This document shows, one piece after another, positions 37,328 through 46,359 of a stretch of 64,000 nt of DNA (position 1 is its first letter; each line of letters begins with the position of its first letter). This stretch comes from Pseudomonas asplenii. GTDB taxonomy: Bacteria; Pseudomonadota; Gammaproteobacteria; Pseudomonadales; Pseudomonadaceae. A program made the translations under genes and the position numbers. The DNA is taken from NCBI RefSeq assembly GCF_001293465.1, contig NZ_JSYZ01000009.1, positions 537,090 through 601,089 of the forward strand, read 5' to 3'. The notes below the pieces were generated by a model. The model did not search any database, was not told where the DNA came from, and worked only from the letters and a program-made list of their open reading frames with translations.

Positions 37328-38380
37328 TCAGGTCTTCTCTTCGCGCCGCCCCTGGCTCGCACTCCAGTCCAGCAACAGGCTGTAGGCCACCGCCAGCAGG
37401 GTCGGTCCGATGAACAGGCCGATGAAACCGAAGCTGATCAACCCGCCGAAGACGCCCAGCAACACCACCACCAACGGCAGGTTGCCACCACGGCTGATCA
37501 GGTACGGCTTGAGCACGTTGTCCACGCCACTGACGATGAACGTGCCCCAGATGCCCAGGAACACCGCCATGCCGTACTCGCCCTTCCATACCAGCCAGCC
37601 CGTGGCCGGAATCCATATCAGTGGCGGCCCCATGGGAATCAGGCTGAGCAGGAAGGTGGCCAGCCCCAGCACCAGCGCGCCGGGCACTCCGGCGATCAGG
37701 AAACCGATCAGCGCCAGCACGGCCTGGGCGGCCGCCGTGCCGATCACCCCGTTGACCACCCGCTGCACGGTGCCGGCCACCAGTTCCTGGTAGTAGCCGG
37801 CCCGCTCGCCGATCAGCCGTTCCAGCAGGCTGAGCACGAACGCCGCCAGCCGCGGGCCATCCCGATAGAAAAAGAACACGAAGAGGATGCTCAGGGTCAG
37901 TTCGAGAATCCCGCCACCGATCTGCGCGCTGCGCGCCAGCAGCCAGTTGCCGACCTGCCCCAGGTAGGGCTTGACCGCCACCATCAAGGCCGCTCCTTGC
38001 TGGTCGACGGTGTTCCAGAAGCCCACCAGGCGCTCGCCGACGATCGGCACTCCCGCCAGCCAGGCCGGCGCCTCGGGCAGACCATCGACCTGCACGTCCT
38101 TGACGAAGCTCACCGCATCACGCACATGGTCCGCCAGGTTGAGCCCCAGCCACACCAGCGGCGCGGCCACCAGCACCGTCCAACCGAGGGTCAGCAGGCC
38201 GGCGGCCAACGACTCACGCCCACCCAGCAGGCGCGTCAGCAACAGCATCAGCGGCCAACTGGCAAAGGCCAGCACCGCGCCCCAGAACAGCGCCGACCAG
38301 AACGGCGCCATCACCCACAGGCTGGCCCCAAACAGCACCAGGAGCAGTATCTGCACCAACAGCCGATCATTATTGAGCAT
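37328..38380 (-). CDS. AI-2E family transporter (PerM/TqsA superfamily)
   Basis: 350 residues with about eight membrane helices, paired at the N-terminus (LVQILLLVLFGASLWVMAPF, ALFWGAVLAFASWPLMLLLT), a less hydrophobic central part and a C-terminal bundle with the family motif PMGPPLIWIPATGWL. Members export diverse substrates or ions; transport of autoinducer 2 holds only for some. It is monocistronic by spacing. The REP pair lies at its 3' end. Confidence 0.9.
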   Translation of the reverse strand: MLNNDRLLVQILLLVLFGASLWVMAPFWSALFWGAVLAFASWPLMLLLTRLLGGRESLAAGLLTLGWTVLVAAPLVWLGLNLADHVRDAVSFVKDVQVDGLPEAPAWLAGVPIVGERLVGFWNTVDQQGAALMVAVKPYLGQVGNWLLARSAQIGGGILELTLSILFVFFFYRDGPRLAAFVLSLLERLIGERAGYYQELVAGTVQRVVNGVIGTAAAQAVLALIGFLIAGVPGALVLGLATFLLSLIPMGPPLIWIPATGWLVWKGEYGMAVFLGIWGTFIVSGVDNVLKPYLISRGGNLPLVVVLLGVFGGLISFGFIGLFIGPTLLAVAYSLLLDWSASQGRREEKT

Positions 38381-38451
38381 GGGGATTCCACAAAGAGGTC
38401 AGAAAGGAAAGCTTAGGCGAACCCACAAGCGTGCGTTCGCCCCTGCCGCGA

Positions 38452-39270
38452 CTATCGCAACAGCTCCAGGTGCAGGCCGGCGGTCCTGCTGTCGCCCAGT
38501 TCCAGCCGCGACGCCCTGACGCCAGCGGCCACCAGCGCCTGGCGCCAGGCTTCGGCGGAGCTGCCCGAGAGGCTGATGCGGGAGGTGGTGTCGAGGTTAA
38601 GGCCCCGTGATATCAGGGTGATCCAGATGGCCTGCGGCTCAGCGGGCAACTTCGGCAGGTCGAGCTTGCCGGTGTCGCGCAACTCGCGCGCCAGGGTCGC
38701 CGAGGTCGGCAGCAACTCGCCCAGCGGCGCGTTCGCGGCAAACTGCTCGACATGCAGGTAGGCCCGCCGATTGCCGCGGGTGATGCTGTACAGGACCATC
38801 AGCGAATCATCCTGGGGCGCCGCCAGGCGCAACAGCAGATAGGCTTGCTGATCATCGGCCCCGGACAGCAGCGGGTTGCCGAAGACCTCGTTGGCCCACA
38901 GGCTGTTCTCGCCGCAATCGCGGGCCTGGCACCAGAACAGCAACTGCGCGCCCTCTTTCTGCAAGGCCTCGCGCGCCGCGGTAAAGGCCTCGTTGGCCGA
39001 GTGTTCCGGCGGCAGCTCGTAGGTCACCGAGGTCATCTGCCCGCGGGCATTGACCTGGCCCTCGCTGCGCAACCGGTTGCTGATCTTGCGGATCGAGCCC
39101 TGTGGATAAATGCGCTCCAGCTCCGTCGGGGCCCGGTAGTCGACGATTTGCGCGTCGGCCAGGCGCGGCACCAGCGGCAGGTCATGACTGCCCGGTACGT
39201 CGGCGGCCAGCAGCACGCCACTGAAACAGGCCAGGCCGAGCGCCCCGGCCAGGGTTGTGGATAACTTCAT
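38452..39270 (-). CDS. DUF4892 domain protein, exported
   Basis: 272 residues. The signal peptide MKLSTTLAGALGLACFSGVL ends near AAD. The rest corresponds to DUF4892, known mainly from pseudomonads and other gammaproteobacteria; the region RGNRRAYLHVEQF and two cysteines in WCQARDCGEN are visible. Function unknown. There is no good ribosome binding site directly before the ATG, which overlaps the stop of a 27-codon upstream frame (ATGA), so translation may depend on that frame. Confidence 0.88.
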   Translation of the reverse strand: MKLSTTLAGALGLACFSGVLLAADVPGSHDLPLVPRLADAQIVDYRAPTELERIYPQGSIRKISNRLRSEGQVNARGQMTSVTYELPPEHSANEAFTAAREALQKEGAQLLFWCQARDCGENSLWANEVFGNPLLSGADDQQAYLLLRLAAPQDDSLMVLYSITRGNRRAYLHVEQFAANAPLGELLPTSATLARELRDTGKLDLPKLPAEPQAIWITLISRGLNLDTTSRISLSGSSAEAWRQALVAAGVRASRLELGDSRTAGLHLELLR

Positions 39271-39350
39271 CGGATCGGCAGCGCCTGAACATGGGGCACG
39301 GATGCCGGGACGGGACGACACGAAGTCGCGGCGTTAGCGAGGTCTGGCAT
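39267..39350 (-). CDS. 27-residue leader frame coupled to the DUF4892 gene
   Basis: ATG at 39350 preceded by AAAGGGAGACAACC, a much better ribosome binding site than that of the next gene. The product starts MPDLANAATSCRPVPASVPH and ends ALPIR. Its TGA overlaps the DUF4892 ATG as ATGA. It resembles no known protein, is too short to be sure of, and may serve only to bring ribosomes to the following start. Confidence 0.4.
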   Translation of the reverse strand: MPDLANAATSCRPVPASVPHVQALPIR

Positions 39351-39399
39351 GGTTGTCTCCCTTTCAACCCGCCAAGCCTCGACAGTTGCCGGGCGCAAG

Positions 39400-40254
39400 T
39401 CAAGGCATGGCGAAGAAGCGATTGAAACAGTCTGCAACAAGGGCCGCCCCGGCCTCGTCGTTCAGGTGCAGGTGATGACCGCCGGGCAGCACCTGTTGCT
39501 TGAAGGGTAGCTGCTCCAGCAGGCTGCGGTGCTGGGCCAGCATGCCGTCCGCGGCCACCACCAGTTGCGCCGGGCACGCCACCCGGCGCACGAAGGCCAT
39601 GGCCTGCTCCTCGGTCAGGCGCAGGGGCGAGGGCAGGGTCAGACGGCTGTCGCTGCGCCAGGTGTAGCCTCCCGGAACCGGCATCAGGCCACGCTGGGCC
39701 AGCAGCTCGGCAGCCTCGCGACTGACCGCCACCAGCCCCTTCATCCGTGCCTCGACGGCCTGGTCCAGGCTCGGGTGCACCGACTTGCGCTTGTCCTGCA
39801 GCCGCAACTGCGCCTGCAGGGCCATGCCCAGGCGCTCGGCCGCGCTTTCGCCATTGGCGGTCGGCGGGATCACACCGTCGATCAGCGCCAGGTGCGAAAC
39901 CCGCTCCGGCAAGGCGCCGGCCAGCACCACCGAGACAATCGCGCCGAGGGAATGCCCGAGCAGGGCGAAACGCTGCCAAACCAGTTGCTCGGCCACCTGC
40001 AACACGTCATGCACATAGTCCCAGAGCGCATAACCGGCACCGATCGGGCGATGCCCGGAGTGCCCGTGACCGGCCATGTCGAGAGCGACGATGCGCAGCC
40101 CCTTCAGCTTCGGCGCCAGGCGGGCGAAGCTGTTGGCGTTGTCCAGCCAGCCGTGCAGGGCGATCACCGGCAGCCCGTCTTCAGGGCCGAACAGATGGGC
40201 CGCCAACTCGATATGCGGCAGGCTCAGGCGCACTTCCTCGACCGCCGTGCTCAT
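39400..40254 (-). CDS. Alpha/beta hydrolase
   Basis: 284 residues. HGWLDNANSF carries the oxyanion His-Gly, LLGHSLGAIVS the nucleophile Ser (GHSLG), and GGHHLHLNDE the catalytic His. No signal peptide. The specificity is unknown; similarity in style is to serine esterases of the MhpC group. The start overlaps the stop of the next hydrolase gene upstream as ATGA, so both are co-translated. Confidence 0.9.
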   Translation of the reverse strand: MSTAVEEVRLSLPHIELAAHLFGPEDGLPVIALHGWLDNANSFARLAPKLKGLRIVALDMAGHGHSGHRPIGAGYALWDYVHDVLQVAEQLVWQRFALLGHSLGAIVSVVLAGALPERVSHLALIDGVIPPTANGESAAERLGMALQAQLRLQDKRKSVHPSLDQAVEARMKGLVAVSREAAELLAQRGLMPVPGGYTWRSDSRLTLPSPLRLTEEQAMAFVRRVACPAQLVVAADGMLAQHRSLLEQLPFKQQVLPGGHHLHLNDEAGAALVADCFNRFFAMP

Positions 40255-41060
40255 GGCTGCCGACCTTCGCCGGCACGCCGCTGCCAGCGGGCGAAGATGT
40301 CCTTGAGCAGTTGCGCGGTGTCTTGCGGGCGTTCCAGCGGAAACATGTGGCCTCCCGGCATGCTCAGGGATTCGCCCTGGGGCAGGCGCCCCACGGTGCG
40401 GGTGTGATGGCGCATCACCACGCGACTCGAACGGCCGCGGACCACTGCCAACGGCACCTGCAGATGCCGGGCCAGGCCCGGGCTGGTGTGGGGCACGCCG
40501 CGATAGATGCGGATTTCGGTGTCCGGGTCGAAGCTCAACCGCAGGCGACCGTTCTCGGCACGCAGGCCATGTTGCAGGTAGGCGTCGAAACAGTCCGGGT
40601 CGAACCCGCGAAACAGGGTCTTGCCGGCGAAGTACTGGCGAGCCGTTTCCAGGTCGCTGAACTCCTCGCGCCGGCCCAGGGTGCGCCCGGCCGGGGTCAG
40701 TCGGTCGATGAAGCCGAAACGCTTGGCCGCGCGGATCACCCACTGGTCGGTGCGGGTCAGCACCGGCGAGTCGAGCATCACCAGCCCCTTGTACAGTTGC
40801 GGCCGCCGCAGCGCCGCATGCAGGTGCAGCACGCCACCGAGGGAGTGACCGACGCCCCAGACCGGGCCGGGCTGCCGTTCGAGGTGGTGGATCAGTTCGT
40901 CGACCAGGTTGCGCCAGTTGTCGTCCACCGGGAAACGCGGGTCGTGGGCATGCTGTTGCAGATGGGCAACCTCATACTCCGGCGCCAGGGCGGCGAACAG
41001 CTTGCCGTAGGTGCCCGAGGGAAAACCGTTGGCGTGGGCGAAGAACACGTGCTGCGACAT
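40251..41060 (-). CDS. Alpha/beta hydrolase
   Basis: 269 residues. Starts MSQHVFFAHANGFPSGTY, with HANGFP as oxyanion strand, then WGVGHSLGGVLHLHAA with the nucleophile in GHSLGG and GGHMFPLERP with the catalytic His. Cytoplasmic by composition. It forms a tight pair with the next hydrolase and is 111 bases downstream of the hotdog thioesterase gene; the cluster with an acyl-CoA synthetase suggests work on acyl esters, which is inference from position. Confidence 0.9.
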   Translation of the reverse strand: MSQHVFFAHANGFPSGTYGKLFAALAPEYEVAHLQQHAHDPRFPVDDNWRNLVDELIHHLERQPGPVWGVGHSLGGVLHLHAALRRPQLYKGLVMLDSPVLTRTDQWVIRAAKRFGFIDRLTPAGRTLGRREEFSDLETARQYFAGKTLFRGFDPDCFDAYLQHGLRAENGRLRLSFDPDTEIRIYRGVPHTSPGLARHLQVPLAVVRGRSSRVVMRHHTRTVGRLPQGESLSMPGGHMFPLERPQDTAQLLKDIFARWQRRAGEGRQP

Positions 41061-41171
41061 ACCGGAACCATTTCATGAAAAACAGGCGTTCATTGTCGAC
41101 AGGACGCCCGCCGCCAGCAATGACCGTAACTGCCAGGAATGATGACAGTCCGGTCAAGCCTATGGCGCCGC

Positions 41172-41615
41172 TCAGCGGCTCGGCGGGGTCTGGCCCAAAG
41201 GCACCACGGCCATGGTCAGGCGCGAGACGCAGTTGGTCTTGCCGTCGTCGCTGCTCAGGCGAATGTCCCAGACGTGGGTACTGCGGCCGATGTGGATCGC
41301 TTTCGCCACCGCCGTCACGCGCCCGCTGCGCACGCCACGCAGGTGGTTGGCGTTGATTTCCAGGCCCACGCAGTAGTACTGGCTGGTATCGACGCACAGG
41401 TAGCTGGCCATCGAACCGACGGTCTCGGCCAACACCACCGAGGCACCGCCATGCAGCAGGCCGAATGGCTGGTGAGTGCGGTGGTCGACCACCATGCTGG
41501 CGGTCAGCGACTGGTCGTCGAAGGACTCGAAGCGAATGTCCAGCACTTCGCTGATGGTGTTCTTCGCCGAGGCGTTGAGTTGGTCGATATCTGGAACGGT
41601 GCGCCACAAGGCCAT
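41172..41615 (-). CDS. Hotdog-fold thioesterase, PaaI/YbdB-like
   Basis: 147 residues, a single hotdog fold. HQPFGLLHGGASVVLAETVGS contains the HGG turn and the catalytic Glu of the aryl/acyl-CoA thioesterase clan. It lies 25 bases downstream of the AMP-binding synthetase on the same strand, so one enzyme makes and the other may hydrolyse an acyl-CoA. Substrate unknown. Confidence 0.9.
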   Translation of the reverse strand: MALWRTVPDIDQLNASAKNTISEVLDIRFESFDDQSLTASMVVDHRTHQPFGLLHGGASVVLAETVGSMASYLCVDTSQYYCVGLEINANHLRGVRSGRVTAVAKAIHIGRSTHVWDIRLSSDDGKTNCVSRLTMAVVPLGQTPPSR

Positions 41616-41640
41616 CTTGCAATCCCTCTGTTCTTGTTTG

Positions 41641-43296
41641 TCATTCCTGCCACAGTACCGGTTGCCCGTGCTCGCTCCAGACCTGGAAACGCGGGCCGTA
41701 GCGTTGCTCGATTACCGGCCGCCGGATCTTCAGCGTGGGCGTGAGAAAACCGTTTTCAACCGCCCAACTATCTTTCACCACCACCAGCGCGCGCAAGCGC
41801 TGATGCTTGTCGAGGGTCTGGTTGACCTCCTCCAGCAGGGCCGCGAGCCCCGCCTGCAGGTTCGCCCGCGACGCCTGGGCGGCGCTGGCCGAGAGCACGC
41901 AGAGCCCCAGCGGCGCCGGCAGGCCATCGCCGACCACGCAGACCTGCTCGAGCCAGGCATTGGCCGCCAGGCGGTTCTCGATCGGCGCCGGCGCGACATA
42001 TTTGCCCTTGCTGGTCTTGAAGATCTCCTTGAGCCGTCCGGTCAGGCGCAGGTTGCCACCGGCATCCTGCTCGCCCTTGTCGCCAGTACGCAGAAAACCG
42101 TCGGCGGTGAGGACCTCGGCGGTTTTCTGCGGTTCCTTGTAGTAGCCGAGCATGGTCGCCCCGCTGCGTACCAGCACCTCGCCCTGCTCGTCGATACGCA
42201 CCTCGACGCCCGGGCACGCCTCGCCGATCCATCCCGGCAGATGCCGGCCCACCCGGCAGATATGCGAGTAACCGCTGTTCTCGGTCATGCCATAGACTTC
42301 GAGCACCTCAAGCCCCAGGCGCCGATACCAGTGCAACAGCTCACGGGGTACCGGTGCCGCACCGGACAGCGCAATGCGCAGGGCATCGAGCCCCAGCCCG
42401 GCCAGCACCTTGTGCCCGATCCGCCGCCCGAGCAGCGGCAGGCGCAACAGGAAATCCAGGCGCGCCGGGGCGACCTTTTCGTAGACGCCCATCTGGAACT
42501 TGCTCCAGATCCGCGGCACGCCAAACATCGCCGTAGGCCGCGCACGTCGCAGGTCGACCAGGAAGGTTTCCAGGCTTTCGGCGAAAAATATCGTCTGCCC
42601 GGTGAAGATCGACGCCAGCTCGACGAACATCCGCTCGGCCACATGGCACAGTGGCAGGTAGGACAGCACCCGGTCGCCCTCCCCCAGGCCGAACAGGCCG
42701 ACGGCGTTGTTGGCAGCAAATGACAGCGTCGCGAAGCTGTGCATCACGCCCTTGGGCTGACCGGTGGTACCGGAGGTGTAGATCACCGTCGCCAGTCGCT
42801 GCGCGGCGGGTCGCGGATCGTCCTGGATCGGCGGGCAGGCCTGCAGGTCGCTCCAGCGGAAGTCGAACGCCCCCGGCGGACACAGCGGCAGGCTGATGGT
42901 CGGCAGGCCGGGCCTGACCCCGGCCGACATGCCTGGCCAGTCGTCGAGTTTGCCGATGAACGCCAGCGCGACCTCGGCGTGTTCGAGCACCTGGGCGACG
43001 GAGTCCGCGGTCAGGTTGGGATACAGCGGTACCGAGACATGCCCGGCCATCCAGATCGCCAGGTCGGCAATGATCCAGTGGGCACAGTTCTTCGAAATGA
43101 TCGCCACATGACTGCCGGCTGGCAGTTCCCGGGACCGCAGCCAGTGGGCCGCACAGCGGGCCTGGTGGCCGACCTCGGACCAGCTCAGCGTCTGGACCTC
43201 GCCACCGCCGACCGGCTGGACCAGGTATGGCTGCCGGGGATGGCGAGCTTCGCGCTCGTAGAAGACTTCCAGCGGCAAACGAAAAGCGGCAGACAT
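41641..43296 (-). CDS. AMP-dependent acyl-CoA synthetase
   Basis: 551 residues of the long-chain fatty acid CoA-ligase group. P-loop YTSGTTGQPKG near residue 172, then VYGMTENSGYS, the adenylate-binding GDKGEQD and LKEIFKTSKGKYVAPAPIE in the C-terminal lid with the catalytic Lys region. No signal peptide. AAGGGAGGGAG precedes the start. A candidate operator lies 41 bases upstream. The operon includes the hotdog thioesterase downstream and perhaps two hydrolases. Confidence 0.92.
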   Translation of the reverse strand: MSAAFRLPLEVFYEREARHPRQPYLVQPVGGGEVQTLSWSEVGHQARCAAHWLRSRELPAGSHVAIISKNCAHWIIADLAIWMAGHVSVPLYPNLTADSVAQVLEHAEVALAFIGKLDDWPGMSAGVRPGLPTISLPLCPPGAFDFRWSDLQACPPIQDDPRPAAQRLATVIYTSGTTGQPKGVMHSFATLSFAANNAVGLFGLGEGDRVLSYLPLCHVAERMFVELASIFTGQTIFFAESLETFLVDLRRARPTAMFGVPRIWSKFQMGVYEKVAPARLDFLLRLPLLGRRIGHKVLAGLGLDALRIALSGAAPVPRELLHWYRRLGLEVLEVYGMTENSGYSHICRVGRHLPGWIGEACPGVEVRIDEQGEVLVRSGATMLGYYKEPQKTAEVLTADGFLRTGDKGEQDAGGNLRLTGRLKEIFKTSKGKYVAPAPIENRLAANAWLEQVCVVGDGLPAPLGLCVLSASAAQASRANLQAGLAALLEEVNQTLDKHQRLRALVVVKDSWAVENGFLTPTLKIRRPVIEQRYGPRFQVWSEHGQPVLWQE

Positions 43297-43336
43297 GAGA
43301 CTCCCTCCCTTTTGTTTTTATTCCGGAGAAAACCAA

Positions 43337-43352
43337 CCAAGCACTTGCTTGG
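43337..43352. promoter_or_regulatory. Palindromic operator candidate upstream of the acyl-CoA synthetase gene
   Basis: CCAAGCA (43337-43343) and TGCTTGG (43346-43352) are perfect inverted arms around CT. The size and symmetry fit a TetR-family repressor, the type that commonly controls fatty acid genes in proteobacteria. The site is 41 bases from the start codon. Confidence 0.5.
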
Positions 43353-43498
43353 CAGACTATTTCACGGGCGAGTCGCCGCTGCAACCCCAGCCCTTCATGC
43401 CAGGGGGCCGGACGATGCGAAACGGGGGTGGAATCTGATAGCCGGGTGGCTCGGGCTCGGGTCGAATTCCCGGTTTCCCAGCCCTTTACGAGGCGTTC

Positions 43499-44323
43499 AT
43501 GTCGACGATAGGCAATCTCTTGCGAAGCTTCATTCCCTTGCGCGGCCGCCGCACGCCAGCAGGCCAGCCCCCGCCCGCGACCGGGACGGAGCGCTACAGG
43601 CAGCCCTGGCCCGGACCATCCCCGGCGTCGGAGCCGTCAAGGATCGAAAGGGACATGACCCTGTTGGGGCTCAAGGATTCGCTGGACTCGGCGCGGGCCT
43701 TTCTCGGCGCCAGCCCGACCCTGCGCGCCTACCCCCTTGGCGGCTTGCTCGAGCTGATGGTGGCCAGCAGCCTGCGCTTTCCCAACATCCTGAGCAGTTG
43801 GGACGGTGTCCCGCTGGAGGGTGGCGGCCGGGTGTCGCTGCACGTGCAGAAGAAGCTGTTCGACCTGCGGGTGTCGACCACGCTGTCTCCGCCGCTGACC
43901 AAGGCCCTGAAGAACTGCGCCCTGAACATCGCGGCCAACCTCGACGGCAGCGCCACGGGACGGCTGCTCGACGATATCGACATTCGCCAGCCGTTCAAGG
44001 AATGGAACAAGCATGCGATCTGCCAGGTATTGCGCACCCTGCAGGTGACCAACGTCAACATGACCGGTGCCGACCTGAGTGGCGGCGACCTGGCCGGCGT
44101 GCGCTTCTTCGGCCAGTACCACGAGGCGAACTTCATGGCGGCCAACCTCAAGGGCGCCATGCTGTCGAGCGGGTTCAAGGGCAACAACTTCGAACATTGC
44201 GACCTGCGCCACGCCATGCTCTCGGGCTATTTCGAGCAGTGCAGCTTCAAGGGCGCGAAGGTCAACGCGGTGACCCTGAGACAGACCCGCAGCGAGCTGA
44301 ACGGGGCCGTGCTGACTCCGTGA
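43499..44323 (+). CDS. Pentapeptide-repeat protein
   Basis: 274 residues. The N-terminal 50 residues are basic and proline-rich (RTPAGQPPPATG) without a signal peptide; a globular part follows; from about residue 185 tandem A(D/N)LxX repeats appear (NMTGADLSGGDLAGV, NFMAANLKGAML, CDLRHAML) forming a right-handed beta helix. Pentapeptide proteins range from gyrase-protecting factors to secreted effectors; neither can be assigned. It is a single gene, convergent with sixA with only six bases between stops. Confidence 0.85.
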   Translation: MSTIGNLLRSFIPLRGRRTPAGQPPPATGTERYRQPWPGPSPASEPSRIERDMTLLGLKDSLDSARAFLGASPTLRAYPLGGLLELMVASSLRFPNILSSWDGVPLEGGGRVSLHVQKKLFDLRVSTTLSPPLTKALKNCALNIAANLDGSATGRLLDDIDIRQPFKEWNKHAICQVLRTLQVTNVNMTGADLSGGDLAGVRFFGQYHEANFMAANLKGAMLSSGFKGNNFEHCDLRHAMLSGYFEQCSFKGAKVNAVTLRQTRSELNGAVLTP

Positions 44324-44329
44324 AGGCGT

Positions 44330-44779
44330 TCAGACGTGACGAACGCCGTTGAGCGTCATGGCCCCGGCCAGCGGCCAGTCCCCTTCCAGTTCCGCCAGGC
44401 TGGCGGTATTCATCGGTTGCGGGCTGCGCAGGTGGCCGGCCTCGAGCAGGCTGATCAGGCTGCCGACCAGGGGCTGGTGACTGACCAGCAACAGGTTGTC
44501 CGCCGTATCGAGCTGCTCCAGCACGCGGGCCGGATGATTGTCGGGGGTCAGCCAGGGCACGGTGATGATCGGCGGCTCGAAACCCAGCACGTCGCGCACC
44601 AGTTGCGCGGTCTGCTGGGCGCGCACATAGGGGCTGGCGTAGATCGCCGCCAGCGGCTGGCCGATCAGGTGCGCGGCACTGCGCAACACCTCCTGGCGCC
44701 CGTGGACAGTCAGGTTGCGCTCGGCGTCACTGCTCACCTGGGGCTCGGCCTGCCCATGGCGCAGCACCCAGAGCTTCAC
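44330..44779 (-). CDS. sixA: SixA, phosphohistidine phosphatase
   Basis: 149 residues. Histidine phosphatase fold with the RHG motif at residues 7-9 (LWVLRHGQAEP), ASPYVRAQQTA and the second catalytic His in LLVSHQPLVGSL. SixA removes phosphate from histidine-phosphotransfer domains such as NPr. The start overlaps the stop of the DUF4389 gene (ATGA). Confidence 0.93.
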   Translation of the reverse strand: MKLWVLRHGQAEPQVSSDAERNLTVHGRQEVLRSAAHLIGQPLAAIYASPYVRAQQTAQLVRDVLGFEPPIITVPWLTPDNHPARVLEQLDTADNLLLVSHQPLVGSLISLLEAGHLRSPQPMNTASLAELEGDWPLAGAMTLNGVRHV

Positions 44780-45111
44780 AGCCTGGGTTCCTCGTCACGC
44801 ACCGGATGCGCTGCGGGCGGCACGCTGTGCGGGGCCTCGCCTTCCGGCGCGCGTGGGGCCGGCCAATCGGCGAACGGCCAGGGTTTCTGGTCGCTGTGAA
44901 AGGTGCCGAAACGGCCGATCTGGGCGAGGAACTGGCTGAGGCTGTCGCCGAAGTTCATCAGGTTGCCACTCGGCGCGCCGTAGAACAGCCGATAGGCCAG
45001 CTGGATCAGCACCACCGCGCCGAGGAGGAACTGCGCGACCTGCCAGACCAGCAGGAACACCAGCATCCACAGCACCCGCAGCACGATGGGTTCATATTTG
45101 GCTTCGTTCAT
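44776..45111 (-). CDS. DUF4389 membrane protein
   Basis: 111 residues. One or two hydrophobic helices in IVLRVLWMLVFLLVWQVAQF and LLGAVVLIQLAYRLFYG, followed by a hydrophilic tail rich in proline (WPFADWPAPRAPEGEAP). The family is widespread in proteobacteria and of unknown function. It sits between gpsA and sixA, 22 bases after gpsA. Confidence 0.88.
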   Translation of the reverse strand: MNEAKYEPIVLRVLWMLVFLLVWQVAQFLLGAVVLIQLAYRLFYGAPSGNLMNFGDSLSQFLAQIGRFGTFHSDQKPWPFADWPAPRAPEGEAPHSVPPAAHPVRDEEPRL

Positions 45112-45133
45112 GTCTTGCTCCTGTTGCGTGGAC

Positions 45134-46159
45134 TCAGTTGAAACCGCTGGTGGAAATGAAATCGACGTCGGTCTTCGGCTCGCCGCGCATCAGCAGGGCG
45201 ATCACCTGCTCAAGCGTGCGGCCCTCGAACAGGATGGCATGCAGGCCGGCCACCAGCGGCATGTAGACGTTCAGTTCCTGGGCCTTGGCCTTGAGCACCT
45301 TGAGGGTGTTGACCCCTTCGGCCACCTCGCCCAGGCGGTTGACCGCCTCCTCCAGGCTCAGGCCCTGGCCGAGGGCGAAACCGACCTGGTAGTTGCGACT
45401 CTTGGGCGAGGAACAGGTCACGATCAGGTCGCCGACGCCGGCCAGGCCGAGGAAGGTCATCGGGTTGGCCCCCTGACTCACGGCGAACCGGGTCATCTCC
45501 GCCAGGGCCCGGGTGATCAGCATGCTCTTGGTGTTCTCGCCCATGCCCAGCGCCACCGCCATGCCGGCGATGATCGCGTAGACGTTCTTCAGCGCACCGC
45601 CCAGCTCGACACCAAAGCGGTCGGCACTGGCGTAGACACGGAAGGTGCTGCCGTGCAGGGCCGCCTGGACCCGGCTGCAGAGTGCTTCGTCCTCGCTGGC
45701 GACCACGGTGGCGGTCAGGGCATGCTCGGCCACTTCACGGGCCAGGTTCGGCCCGGACAACACACCGATCCGCGCCTGCGGGGCAATATCCGCAAGAATT
45801 TCGCTCATCAGCTTGAAGGTCTGCGGCTCGATGCCCTTGGTCAGGCTGACCAGCAGCTTGTCGCGCAGACGCTCGGCATGCTCGGCCAGCACGCTGCGCA
45901 GGGCACTGGATGGCAACGCGACGAAGAACAGCTCGCAACCGTCGAGCGTCGCGGCCAGGTCGGTCACCGGTTCGACCCCCGGGTGGATCCTGATGCCCTT
46001 GAGGTAGCGCGGATTCTCGCGATTGACACGAATGGCCTCGGCCTGTTCCGGGTCGCGCATCCATTGGCGCACCCGGTGACCGTTCTCGGCCAGCAGATTG
46101 GCCACGGCGGTTCCGAAGCTCCCTCCCCCCAGGACCGCGATAGGGTGCTGTTCAGTCAT
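45134..46159 (-). CDS. gpsA: Glycerol-3-phosphate dehydrogenase [NAD(P)+]
   Basis: 341 residues. Rossmann loop [10 protein letters not shown] (11-20), SLTKGIEP with substrate-binding Lys, SGPNLAREV and the catalytic Lys in [12 protein letters not shown]. It reduces dihydroxyacetone phosphate to sn-glycerol 3-phosphate for phospholipid synthesis. The ATG at 46159 matches the family; earlier in-frame starts do not. Likely first gene of gpsA-DUF4389-sixA. Confidence 0.96.
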   Translation of the reverse strand: MTEQHPIAVLGGGSFGTAVANLLAENGHRVRQWMRDPEQAEAIRVNRENPRYLKGIRIHPGVEPVTDLAATLDGCELFFVALPSSALRSVLAEHAERLRDKLLVSLTKGIEPQTFKLMSEILADIAPQARIGVLSGPNLAREVAEHALTATVVASEDEALCSRVQAALHGSTFRVYASADRFGVELGGALKNVYAIIAGMAVALGMGENTKSMLITRALAEMTRFAVSQGANPMTFLGLAGVGDLIVTCSSPKSRNYQVGFALGQGLSLEEAVNRLGEVAEGVNTLKVLKAKAQELNVYMPLVAGLHAILFEGRTLEQVIALLMRGEPKTDVDFISTSGFN

Positions 46160-46359
46160 ATGCAATCCGTTTTTACCAATGGCGATGGCCGCATTATACG
46201 GAGCCACCGGGCGGCAGCCAGTCCCAAACGCATTCGGCACGCGACGCTCTGACGCGAGGATTTTTCCGCTTTCGCAGACGGAATGCAGGCTCTGTGCCAT
46301 GGCAAACCCGTCCAGCTCGGTTAACATGGGCGGCTATTACCTGCGATCAAGGTTGATCC

